From: Ophiosphaerella korrae
Taxonomy: Eukaryota > Ascomycota > Dothideomycetes > Pleosporales > Phaeosphaeriaceae
Assembly: GCA_028456385.1 (NCBI GenBank)
Contig: JALNQF010000143.1
Location: 1 to 64,000 of the forward strand
Reading direction: 5' to 3'
DNA: 64,000 nucleotides
Part shown: piece by piece, positions 1 through 10,200 of the stretch
Layout: every line of letters begins with the position of its first letter
How positions within the stretch are numbered: the stretch's first letter is position 1
The notes under the pieces: generated by a model
What the model saw: only the letters and a program-made list of their open reading frames with translations
Told to the model about the DNA's origin: nothing
Database searches by the model: none
Position numbers and translations under genes: made by a program

Positions 1-77
<77 letters not shown>
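1..77. repeat. 77-nt poly-C homopolymer
   Basis: The window begins with 77 consecutive C residues and then turns abruptly into ordinary sequence. Fungal telomeres are TTAGGG/CCCTAA repeats, so this is not a telomere. A pure C (or G) run at a sequence end is a known artefact of two-colour short-read chemistry, where no signal is read as G. I infer that the window may start at or near a contig end. A natural C tract is possible but unlikely at this purity. Confidence 0.9.
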
Positions 78-79
<2 letters not shown>

Positions 80-283
80 GGAATCAACCCAGTGCACGCT
101 TGCCCCGCGCGTCCGCGAGCCCGTCGATGGCCCCCTGCCGAAGCTGCCAGGCTGCCAGGACGCTGCCGCCGCCGTGCCGTGCACCGACAACGCAACTTTT
201 GCACCGCCGCTGCGGCCCGATTTTGTCGATTTGCGCCCTGCCTGGACGTATGTTGGGTGCGGCACGGGTGATATATCTGATAT

Positions 284-559
284 CTGATCGCGCGATGCGC
301 AATGCGCAATGCGTCGCTTGTGCGCGCAGACATGGGTGTGCGGGCGTGCGTGGCGCTTTGTGCTGAGAAAGGGTGGGGGTGTGCCGGGTTGGAGTTTGGG
401 ACTGAGTGTTGGTGTGCGGATAGGTTGAAGGGGGGGGGGGGGGGGGCGAATAGGCCGAGGGAGGGGATTAGGGGGGCGTTGAGTGTGTATCGGCGGTGTG
501 ATAATGGGAGTTTAGGGGTTGGGTTTGAGAGCTATGCAATGCATGTTTGCTCGCATTAA
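284..559 (+). pseudogene. WSC-domain remnant interrupted by a poly-G run
   Basis: An 85-residue frame contains a recognisable WSC carbohydrate-binding core: CVALCAEKGWGCAGLEFG followed by ECWCAD. This is the C-x3-C ... AG-E-G-ECWC pattern of fungal WSC proteins, which are found in wall stress sensors and secreted glycan-binding enzymes. It ends with LSVYRR, the usual C-terminal strand of the domain. Between the two parts is a run of 17 G (430-446), and the expected later cysteine pair and CGG motif are missing. No complete gene can be built around it: the upstream side reaches the poly-C start within 300 bases and no signal peptide is visible. It is either a decayed copy or a real gene damaged by homopolymer error near a contig end. 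Confidence 0.5.
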
Positions 560-780
560 AAACGTCTCAAGGAAATCGGCTCATTACACTGTAGACCCTG
601 TGTTTGTATTGTGGACTGTAGGCCGAGTTGGGTGTGTGGCAAGGTCTTGACTTGAAAGAGGGTGGGTGGAATCCATGTGAACGAGGACTGGGAGATTGCA
701 AGTCATATGGTGTTGTCTTGGTTTCTCATCTGCTCATTCCAGACACCGAAATACAGAGGTACCAAGTCCATTTTGACGTC

Positions 781-1785
781 CTATATCCCCCCGGCAAATA
801 ACAAGCCATTTTCCCTCCTCGCCCCCTCCGTCACCCTCAGCACCTCGACACTCAACCGCCCATACCGCTCCACCGCCGCCCAATCTCGCTCCTCCACTAC
901 CCTCGCAAACTCCTCCGCCTCGCCCCGCATATTGCCCCCTTCTTCCTTGGCCCGCGTCACCAGCTCCGTCTTCTCCTTACTCGCAGCATCCCACCACACC
1001 ACGCTCTCCACATCCGTCACACCATTCACCACAACGGTGCCCTTGTCGCCAAAAATCTCCACCCCAGCAGCCGAATTGTACATCTTGCTGTGCCGCAGAT
1101 GCGCATCGAACCCGGGGTACCGCAGCACCAGCGTGCCCGCGCCGTCGGCGCCCGTCGCCGCAATGCGCACAGGCGTGTACGTAGACGAGTGTGGCGCGCC
1201 AAACAGCGAAATACACGCTGCCACGCAATACACGCCTAGATCCACCAGGCTTCCGCCGCCCATCTCGAGCGAAAAAATATTCGGCACCTCGCCTCGAAGC
1301 ACGTTGTCGTACCGGCTCGACCGCTGTGCATAGGTGAAGCTCGCGCCGTGAATCGCGCCCAGGTCCCGCGTAGCCTTCTCCACGACGCGGAAATTACGCT
1401 CGTGCAAGTGGCGCCAGGCCTCGACGAGGACTACGCCTTTTTCCCGGGCCAGCGCGAGCAAGGCTTCCATTTCTGCTGGGGTGCTGCACGCCGGTTTCTC
1501 CAGCACGACGTGTTTGCCTGCGGTTAGCATCTGTGCGGCGTGTGCGTGGTGCAGGATGTTGGGCGAGGCGATGTACACGGTGGTGATGGCGGGGTCGGCG
1601 GCGAGGGAGGCGAGGGAGGTGTGGAGGGTGACGGTGTGGTCGGGGTACTTTTCGGCGATGGCCTGGGCGGAGGCGGCGGTGCGCGAGTAGACGGCGGCGA
1701 GGGTCCATTTGTGTGTCGAGTGGGCGGCGGAGATGAAGGAGTGGGTTATCCACGAGGAGCCGATTGTGGCGAAGGGGATGGGCAT
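781..1785 (-). CDS. Gfo/Idh/MocA family NAD(P)-dependent oxidoreductase
   Basis: A single-exon 334-residue protein, the usual length of the dimeric dihydrodiol dehydrogenase / D-xylose dehydrogenase branch of the Gfo/Idh/MocA family. The N-terminal Rossmann fold starts at about residue 3 (PFATIGSSWIT; the usual GxGxxG is degenerate). The family catalytic-lysine motif appears as LEKPA near residue 96. The C-terminal half carries the family signature GGGSLVDLGVYCV. These enzymes oxidise or reduce sugars or trans-dihydrodiols with NAD(P); the substrate cannot be told from sequence. No signal peptide is seen, so it is probably cytosolic. The start is an ATG at 1785 with a T20 tract upstream at 1866-1885. 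A long open frame on the opposite strand is a shadow of this GC-rich gene. Confidence 0.88.
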   Translation of the reverse strand: MPIPFATIGSSWITHSFISAAHSTHKWTLAAVYSRTAASAQAIAEKYPDHTVTLHTSLASLAADPAITTVYIASPNILHHAHAAQMLTAGKHVVLEKPACSTPAEMEALLALAREKGVVLVEAWRHLHERNFRVVEKATRDLGAIHGASFTYAQRSSRYDNVLRGEVPNIFSLEMGGGSLVDLGVYCVAACISLFGAPHSSTYTPVRIAATGADGAGTLVLRYPGFDAHLRHSKMYNSAAGVEIFGDKGTVVVNGVTDVESVVWWDAASKEKTELVTRAKEEGGNMRGEAEEFARVVEERDWAAVERYGRLSVEVLRVTEGARRENGLLFAGGI

Positions 1786-1865
1786 GTTGGAGGCGTGGTG
1801 GGGGGTTTTTGGAGGGCAAGCAGGAGGGAGGGACGTTTGACGATTTCTATACGCTTTCTTATAGA

Positions 1866-1885
1866 TTTTTTTTTTTTTTTTTTTT
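1866..1885. repeat. poly-T tract (20 nt)
   Basis: Twenty consecutive T lie about 80 bases upstream of the oxidoreductase ATG (poly-A on its coding strand). Poly(dA:dT) tracts are common nucleosome-depleting promoter elements in fungi, so a promoter role is plausible but unproven. Confidence 0.7.
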
Positions 1886-2241
1886 CTCTTCTGCGCTGAG
1901 GGTTGTCGTGTCGTCGAGGTATGATGTCAGTTCACATGTGATTGGCCGACTGTTGCGATTGCCGAATTGGGACACGGTTGAGCACGTGTGGCACCAAGTC
2001 TTGCATAGTTCGGATATTGTATTGACAGACGCATGCGCGCCCGACTAATGCATATACATAGGGTATCATGCTCGCACAGACAGTAAGCCGTAAAGGTTCC
2101 TCGCCAGCAATCAACCAGTAACTCCCCCAAAGCAAAATCATTATGAGCGAGAGACAGAATTGCATGTCCCCGAAAAGTGCTACTCCTGACAGCAAGTGCT
2201 AGACGGTGTAAAGAAATCATAACGCCGTGAATGTCATGTGC

Positions 2242-3255
2242 CTAGTCCTCCCAAATCGTCTCGAGATCCAGATCGCCCCTCCGCTCTGCGCCGCACACGC
2301 TCCACCGCTTGCGAGGATCTCGCTTGCCGAAGCCGCGCCCGCGGTCTGGCACGTCGAGGCTGGACCGGCGCATGTCGCCGCCGTCTTCGCGGTCCGCTGC
2401 GGCCTTGAGTTTGGCGATGCGGTCGGCTTCGGTAGCCTCTTCCTCGGCGTCGGGCGAGTCTTCGATGGTTTCCAGCGAGGAGATGGAGGGGCTGCGGGAG
2501 CGCATCGAGGTGGGTGTTGAGGGGACAGACGAGGTCAGCGACGAGGGATAGTGTTCGTTGAACTTGGCGGGAGCAAACAAGGGCGAAGAGGCAGCAGAGG
2601 TCGGCGTGCTAGCATTTGGGGTAGAGACGGGCGGGACGCCGAAGGGGTGCAGCGGCGAGACAGGGCGGCGGCGGCGCGGCGTGGATGCCGCGTTGGTGTA
2701 GAGCATTGACGTGCTGGCGGCGCGCGGCGTGAGCTCAAGCTCGGCGTCCTCGGAGATGTCGCACACGCTGGGGGCTCCGCCATACGAGCCGAGCGAGACG
2801 GGGCGGATGCCGGTGCCGAAGCGGTCCTGGGTGGTGGTGGAGGAGCGGGGCTCGGGGGCGCGAGGGCTGCGAGTGCGCTTGGGCGAGCGCAAGGGGGAGG
2901 AGGGGCGGGCGGCGGGCATGGGCGAGGGCGAGAGCGAGAGGTGGCTGGTTGGGTGCATGACGGCAGGCAGCGAATGGGCTCTGGTCATGGGCGGCGCACT
3001 CAGCGAGGCCGAGCTGCTCTGCGAGCGTAGATGGGAGCGCGAGTACGGCGAGTGGTTTCGCGGCTGCGGGCGGTTGAGTGGCGAGCAGTCGAAGGCTGGG
3101 GGCTCAGTCTGCGAGCGCGGCGTGGTCGGGCGCCTCGCAGTGGTGGTGTCGGTAATGGTAGTGGTGGCAGCGGTGGCAGTGGTGGTAGCAGTGGTGGTGG
3201 TAGCCATGGCCTGGAGGCGGCGGGTGAGGTCGTCGTCGTTTGCAGAGGCAGTCAT
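2242..3255 (-). CDS. Conserved fungal Ser/Thr/Pro-rich protein of unknown function
   Basis: A 337-residue single-exon frame. The N-terminal 230 residues are low complexity: a Thr/Ala stretch (residues 18-40) followed by Ser/Pro/Arg-rich sequence with many SP and TP sites, suggesting disorder and phosphorylation. The C-terminal tail looks constrained: SISSLETIEDSPDAEEE, a short acidic and charged helix (EADRIAKLKAAAD), then KRWSVCGAERRGDLDLETIWED at the very end. Such invariant tails are typical of fungal proteins annotated as basic proline-rich proteins. I recognise no catalytic domain, signal peptide or membrane segment. The ATG at 3255 is the first in frame. The function is unknown. Confidence 0.7.
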   Translation of the reverse strand: MTASANDDDLTRRLQAMATTTTATTTATAATTTITDTTTARRPTTPRSQTEPPAFDCSPLNRPQPRNHSPYSRSHLRSQSSSASLSAPPMTRAHSLPAVMHPTSHLSLSPSPMPAARPSSPLRSPKRTRSPRAPEPRSSTTTQDRFGTGIRPVSLGSYGGAPSVCDISEDAELELTPRAASTSMLYTNAASTPRRRRPVSPLHPFGVPPVSTPNASTPTSAASSPLFAPAKFNEHYPSSLTSSVPSTPTSMRSRSPSISSLETIEDSPDAEEEATEADRIAKLKAAADREDGGDMRRSSLDVPDRGRGFGKRDPRKRWSVCGAERRGDLDLETIWED

Positions 3256-4939
3256 GACGGCGCAGAGCGTGAATACATATTCCTACCTGGCAATCTACTG
3301 TGGCTCGCCGAGTCCTGGACCGTGTCCGTGTCCTGGAGCCGCTGGACGCAGGTTGCACCCTGCAGCGTTTCAGCCGCCGGAAACTGACTCTAGGGCGGAA
3401 TGACTGGCGGTACGAGGCCACGCGGTTTGATCGCGCACGTCAAGAGCAGAGCGGCGACAGACGGCGTGCGAGATGCAGCCAACCGCGTCAGAGCCGTGGA
3501 GGAGGATGGGCGCTGGAGCCGGCAATGAAGCTGAAGCTGAAGCTGAAGCTGCGCTGCAACTGACCACTGGATCGTGACCGCCGGGGTTGCCGCCATGGGT
3601 CCCATCCGTGCGGCACTCACCACTCGCACCCAACACCAACCCCCCCCCCCCCGACAGCCCAGGGAGCTGCAGGAATGCACCGCGCACCTGAATCCCCGTC
3701 ACACAGCCCATCCCCATCTCCCAATTGCCCCCATTCCAGCCCTGCATCTGACCGAAAAGGGGGTCCCGGTCGCAACTCGCCATGCGCCCCGCCCACCCAT
3801 TCAGCCGCCGTCACCCCCAAACGGGACGTCGGCCAAGAAAACCCTGAGCCAGCCCAGCCCTGCATCCAGGCACCGGCTCTGCCCACCAGCCCCAATCTGG
3901 GCCCCAAAGTCGCCCTCTGTCCTATTCCCATCTACCCGATCCAGCGCCCGTTGAAACTTCTTTGTTCATGCATTGCCTTTTGTCGAGCACACATGCGTAC
4001 GTAGTACGCCAGCGCCGCGTGCTGCGTCTGCACGGCCCACCGTCCCTGCATGTTTCCCCACACTTGGGCTGGCGGGCCTGAATGCGTGCAGTAGCTGGTC
4101 CCATTTACTCACAACCACCGGCTTGGCTGTTTGACAGACGCCTTGTAACCCTATGTACCTCGTGTAGATGGCTTGTTTGCTGCGTCTGGTCATGTGTTGT
4201 GGAAGATGCGTGGCTACGTAGCCTAATTATTAGGGGTGGCGTGCATGAAATGTCCTCTGGAGAAAATACGCCCGAAGAAGCTCGTGCGGATGGACCGAAT
4301 TAGCTGCTGTTTATACCTCAAACCCTCGTCTTAGCCCCTGCCAACTTCGCCTCACGGGTTATTGATGGTATTGGTGGGTATGCTATGGCCAGTTCTAAAA
4401 GTGATACTGAGCTTCTGCCGAGTGCAGTAACCTCCTGAGTAAATCTAGATGCACTAATGTCCGAGGTTGTAAGCAGCGTAGACAAGCGTAGTAGATGGCA
4501 GGAGAAAGTTTGCTAGGCTGAAAATATATACATGAATACTATTGGTGGCATATCCGTTTCTTACAGTTCGCGTGCGACTCCGTGATGCATTTTATATTGT
4601 ACTGTCTGGTAGATACCAGATGCAAATCCATTGAAAACCTCGCTCAGCACCGAAAACCACTCCCTCCAGCCTCTGCTGTCCGGCTTCCCGTGCGTCATAC
4701 AAGAATATAGTCCTGCTAGCCATGTCCATATCTGCGACCAAGTGAGTGATTGACCAAGACAGAAGGCGTCGAGTAAGAATTTTGTCTCTATCATTAACCA
4801 AGTAGCCGATGTTGAAGTAGATGTCAAAGATCGTATTCATTCAAATTCGGGCTTTATGTGGTAAGAGGATCTTTCAAAAAAAAACCCCTATCGCTAGGCT
4901 GCTAGTTGACGCCGGCTCCCCAATTGTGTAGTCATCGCC
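3256..4939. other. Intergenic region, no supported gene
   Basis: About 1.7 kb between the Ser/Pro-rich protein and the DUF7580 gene. It holds a hexamer repeat at 3527-3555, a C run near 3643-3652 and only short unsupported frames. An 82-88 residue minus-strand frame at 4561-4840 has no recognisable family or good splice context. I see no RNA gene here. Confidence 0.6.
3527..3555. repeat. GAAGCT/AAGCTG hexamer microsatellite
   Basis: The hexamer AAGCTG recurs four to five times in tandem, ending in a diverged copy (CGCTGC). It lies about 270 bases upstream of the Ser/Pro-rich protein start codon, outside any supported coding sequence. Confidence 0.8.
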
Positions 4940-6846
4940 TCACTCCTGCCCGTTGAAGCGCCGCAGTGTTGTTTCCAGGGGCGCTACAACGCCGCTATAA
5001 ACCGCTTCTTGGAAATCCTGGTCATCCAAACTAGACGTCGTATGATTGAAGTCGCACCGAATACACCGCCTCACCGCATCTAAGTAGAGCGGACCAGCTT
5101 CAAGTGCAATTTCTTCATCTATCAGTCTTTCCGCAGTACACCAAATAGCGCCCGGCGTGCCTTCGCAGTTGAGATCGCGAGGGGTTTGTAGCTCTTCGAT
5201 CGCCTTGCCGTAGAGTAATTCAATTAGCAAAATGCCAAGGGTGAACAGGGTCTGGTTCCGAATGACTCTTCGAACTGGTGGCTGAGTAGTTGCGCCCTGG
5301 TTGCTGACGGTGGACGAGATTTTGCGGTATATGAAAGGATGTTGGTATATTGTTGCTGGCGGAGCGCCAGGTCGATGCACGAAATAGACATCATCGTCGC
5401 TCCAATCGTCCTCCAACCATGGCGTCTTGTAAAGCTGCAACACGCTCGACGCCAGATCAATGGCCACCTTGAATTTATCATGCTGCATTAGGCGACGGCC
5501 AAATCCAGCACGCTTGGTGAGTACTTGTCGCAAAGTGTACGCTGACCACTGTTGTTGGTTGTTTGGGCAAGCTGGTGCATCCAGTGGATAGATGCCGTGC
5601 TTTCGCTTTAAGCTGTCTAGTAGATAGCCAGCGCACTTGTCTCTTTGTGGTTGCTGAAGTTGTGAAATGGCCTGGCAAAGGTCTGCTATTTGTTCTGGTC
5701 CTGGCGTAGTAGTCACAACCTCCACCTGTTGTGTAGGAGCTACCGTAGCGTTTTCGTTGTATTTTTGTATTTTCATCTGATCAAATCGTACATGGCGAGT
5801 GAGCTTTGTTGCCACAAATGTATCTGGCAATCCCGAAGACAAGGAAATGCACTGTTGCTTTTCTGCGATCCATCTGATATCTACCTCATTCCACAAACGA
5901 GGAGATGCTGTTGCTGTCCAGCCATACGTGAAGATGACGCGGAACGGGGTGCTTTCCAATAGGTCGTCTTCGTCCTTCGCTTTGTTGCACCTATTTTCCA
6001 AGCGTAGCTTCACAGCATGGCCCTCGCAAGTACATTGAAAACCTGATTGGAGCGTATGGAAAAGGCTATGCGCGTAGTTTCGCAACGCGCTGAAATTGGG
6101 ACAGGAGCGTGCCTTTTTACTTTCAGCCCTAGATGGTTCAAGGTCAAGGGACTGTTTGGTGAGTCTTATCAAAGCCTGATTGTGATTTCTCAATTCCCCG
6201 AGCTGCTCTGCGTATTCGGATTTGTTGAGACTAAATTTCAATCTTTTGTACTCTTGCTTGAAGAGACTTGGGTCGTTGAATTGAGGCTGGTATATAATTA
6301 GTGATGAAAAGAAAGAAGGTGCTTTCACGTGCCTTCCCCTCGGGGTCCAACGCTAACTTCTCCCTCATTCTCCTCAATGATAGTTCCATCCCACTAACAT
6401 TGCCAAAGTAGGCGTTATATGTACCTCCTAGACGCATCTTCAATTCTGCCTCCGCGTCCTTCCAAGCATCTCCGCCTGGGTTGGAGAGGAATTTTGCCAT
6501 ATTTTCAATGCTCACAATTCCACCGAGCAATTGCTCTAGAGTGTCTAGGCAAGGTAAGGCCACAGTCAGTCAAATTCACTCAATGATATAGTCATGGGCT
6601 TGAGTAGAAGATGAAGACCAACTCACTGCAGGGCAATCAGCTGGAATCTTTGACCATGTTTGTCTAACGGCCTTACCTGATGAAAATACCGCTCTCAGTT
6701 TCAAGTCGAAGGACCAAAGACCTCACTTCCGATTTATATCGCCAGTAACGCTTCGCTGTGTTGACTCCATTCGCATAGTGCTCTAAGGCAGAGATGACGA
6801 GGGGCAATGACCCCAACACTACTCCTACTACTTCTAGGCCGGACAT
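4940..6846 (-). CDS. DUF7580-domain protein (fungal, kinase-like C-terminal fold)
   Basis: The best model is three exons, 6846-6690, 6544-6333 and 6286-4940, giving 571 residues, the usual length of this fungal family. The N-terminus MSGLEVVGVVLGSLPLVIS and the following helix (ALEHY, RYWRYKSEVRSL) are characteristic. The middle has DPEGK followed by LFKQEYKRLKFSLNKSEY. The C-terminal part has Q-HPFIYRK and LFTLGILLIELLYGK, the degenerate kinase-like region typical of DUF7580. No active-site residues of a real kinase are seen. The second intron (6287-6332) fits only a GC-AG intron. The first junction is uncertain: the in-frame choice loses a conserved Ile-Phe, while the stronger GTAAGG donor is out of frame. 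The gene is divergent from the ARID/zinc-finger gene across 358 bases. The biochemical role is unknown. Confidence 0.75.
6287..6332 (-). other. Predicted GC-AG intron in the DUF7580 gene
   Basis: The 46-base intron has donor AAG|GCACGTGA, a CTAAT branch-point-like element 15 bases before the acceptor, and acceptor CCAG. The only nearby GT donor (four bases further in) is out of frame. Splicing at GC gives DPEGKPQFNDPSLFKQEYKR, in agreement with the family pattern. Confidence 0.55.
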
Positions 6847-7204
6847 ATTTAGACACAATCAGTAAGACGGTTGGATCGAACCAAAGACAGAGAAATAATT
6901 TCACGTCTCAGATATATAGTCATGAGTCCGTGGATGGGCACCATAGCTTCAAGCGTGAAGATGCAGGCCAGGCTGAGGAAGCTGATGGAAGATCGCATGC
7001 ATGCGGCCCGCAGAACCGGCCCCCAAATACCATCTACATCCTCGGCCGACAGTAACAGCACATCCCACCAACTTGGTCGAGCACCTCTTATTGTAGCTAT
7101 GAAATTATCGTTCTTATAACTAAGAGATACTGCTCGTACACTATTCGCAGCCTATCGTAGCGCTTCTCCCCAGTTTAACACAGAGCGTTTTGCGCAAGAC
7201 CAAC

Positions 7205-10200
7205 ATGGCTTCCAGTGGGGCAGATGGCCTGTCATCAATCGCTACTCACGTTCAGCAATGCTTGACTGAGTTTCACAATACCTGTAACAGCCTGTCCAAA
7301 GCTGAACCTTATATTCGCCTCAAAGTACCACCGGGTACGATAACCGACTCTCTGGGTCGCTTTCGATTATGGGTTGGTAACATTGGAGCTCATCATCGAG
7401 GGAGAAGCTCGCTTGACTACAAGCTGCGAGAAGCGTCACATATCCGCGGCAGGGTCATAGAGCTCCTAAAAAACCTTGAATTTGTTCTAAATGAAGCACA
7501 GGAGATTATCACTGGACATCGTGTGCCTTGGGAAGATCTATCAGACTCGGATTCAGAGTCAGAGTCATCTAATTGCGAGTCCCAACCATCAGAAGATGAG
7601 CCTACAACTGAATTGGCACAGCTGGCATCAAATTTGACCGAGATCAATACCTGTCTTATGCGATTATCTATGGCAATACGTAATCCAGCGCCCCATGACC
7701 AGTTCAAGGAATCGACAGGAATCAGTGTTGCGCATTTCGAGGCTTTCGATGTCGAGCATGTGCGGGGGAAGTTTCCACTGGCTGATGAGTTTTTGATACT
7801 GCGACTAGGCAAAGCAATTTCCCGAAGAAGGCAATACCTTCGTTATCGTGAAGAACATCGAAAGAAATTAGGGCAGGGGCTTGAACCAGCGCCTGCTCTA
7901 CAGGAGCTCGCAGCCCCGACAGAGATCCCATTCACTGCCACTGCTCGGTCTGAGAAGATTGAGAGTACTGTTGCGTCTTCTCTACCACCAGCCGTTAAAT
8001 CCAGTAGCTCGGTAACCGAGTTGGACGAACAGGGTTACTACGAGGAAACGCTTTCACAGACATCCTATGCATCTTCAACCACCGATACAGCCAAGCTGCA
8101 TCCCCCTCCCCTACCCGAGGCAGGCCATGATGGCAATCCATTTGAGTGCCTACTATGCTTTCGCATTACATATATACGACAAGCAGCCGCGTGGTCCAAA
8201 CATGTGTATCGGGACCTTCAGCCTTATGTAGGTATTAGCTATATGCCATATATTATATCATTTTTGCTAACATGTATAGGTGTGTACGTTCAATGAATGT
8301 AAGATACCTGATCGCACGTACGAGTCAAGACACGAGTGGTTTCAACATGAATTACAAGCACATCGCAAATGGTGGGAATGCATCGATGGATGCAACAAGC
8401 CCTTCGACGCGCTTCATGGCTTTCAAAAGCATTTGATTGAAGACCACGAGGGGCTTTCAGTGAGCGAGCGGATAGGTGACTTGGCTCGCAACTGCGAAAG
8501 GCAGAAACCTATGGATACTGAGGCCGAGTGCCAGTTGTGCTATTCGAAATTACCATCGCTTACCCAGCTGCGTCGTCACCTTGGTAAACATCACGAAGAG
8601 CTATCTCTATTCGCTCTACCATCACATATGAAGGAGGAAGATTTGGAGGATGAGGAAGCTGTTGGAGATGACAATTCGCACTCTAGTATTGCTGGTAGTG
8701 AACGATCTCAACCTCAGTCGAATATTGCATGCAACGAATGCGGCCAGGCTTTCAGTGGTAACCGGGACGAAAGATTGGAAGCTTTGAATCAACACCGCAA
8801 CATCGTCCACGGAAATCTCCAACCATTTGACGAAGGTGACCCTCGTTTCATTGAGGCGAAGAAGCTACTCCGCATGAACCCGTCTGTTGTGCAAGCCACA
8901 GATGACCAAATGTTCGACCCGACTTTACTCGACCCACGTACAAGATCTACGCTTCCGCCTGACGTAAACACTTGGTCTGAGCTCAAGCGTTGGTACGGTG
9001 AAGAATACCAACTTGAGCGATATGATAGTCTTGAGCAATTCCAATTACTGCAAGCCGTGCAGTTCAACACCGCTATTTTGACACAGGAAGTGGATGCCTA
9101 TGTAGAAGAAATGATTGAGTTCCATAGAGATAAGTTCTCACAACTTGTGGACGACGAACACCCGTTTCACCTTGATAACAAGACCGTCACCGTACGCCAG
9201 ATCATAAGGGCTTCAAGAATCCATGGCGGTTTCCCAACGCTACAAATGAGGCATACCTGGACAGATTTGGGTTACGATTTGGGTCATGGGAAAAGACTTA
9301 CATCAAGTGCTGCAAGGACAGTAAGATCCGTCTATCTGCAAATTGTGGCGCCCTTCGAACAGCAGATAAAGGGGGTTCCAGCCGTTTCTCTAGAGTCTGA
9401 AATCATTGAGGAAGCATTCATTTCTCGCCATCGGGACTCCAGTGCATATCCGCCAGTAGATCAAGCTATTGAAGAAGAATGGCCTATCGGAGTCAAAGAG
9501 GACGGCATCGACATGGGCACTGGCAGTTTAAAGGCATATCGCAATCATTTTGAACTCCTGTTCGGTGGACATTACAACCCGTACTGTATTTATTACAATA
9601 GGATCGAACACCTCGATGTGTCTGAGGATGTTACAATCCAGGCAATCATTGGCCAGATCATGAACACGGCCAGTGGAGATTTAGTTGAGGTATTCAAGAA
9701 GAGGCTCACACTCGTGCCATTGTACGATAACAAGGCCGATACAATTTGGCATTCTCTTGTAAAACACAAGCTTTCGTACGATCCAACTTCTGCGGCACAA
9801 ACGGAGAGTAAGGAAAGAGCTCTAACCCCAACGGAGAAAGATGAGTTCACATCAGAAATCAAGATAAAGGAAACCGGAAATCCTGCTCCAACATTGACGC
9901 CAGCAGTCTCAACTTGGACAGAGGCCCGTGTTTCCGGGATACTGACTTTGCCCGAAGACATGAGGACTACGATACAGTTTCACTATGGGTGCCTGTATAT
10001 CTCAGGACCTCATCATCTCAATGTAAAGAAAAAGCATTGGAGCATAAGACAAGAAAATATTGAGAAAGTAGCCCTCACCAAGCGTGAAGTTCATCTCAGA
10101 GGTTGGCTAGAAGGTCTTGAGACGCCCAAACTCGGAAACGTGATATTGACATTTCGAGAGACCGGCGAGGCGGAATCTATTTATAACGAACTAGAAATTG

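Noticed and set aside
1..77. Telomere at the window start
   Set aside because: A pure C tract, not TTAGGG/CCCTAA repeats.
662..1333. 223-residue plus-strand frame over the oxidoreductase
   Set aside because: A shadow of the GC-rich Gfo/Idh gene; Ser/Thr/Pro-rich with no motif.
6868..6885. GGATCGAACC resembling the reverse of a tRNA B-box
   Set aside because: No A-box or acceptor stem pairing is found at the right distance on either side.
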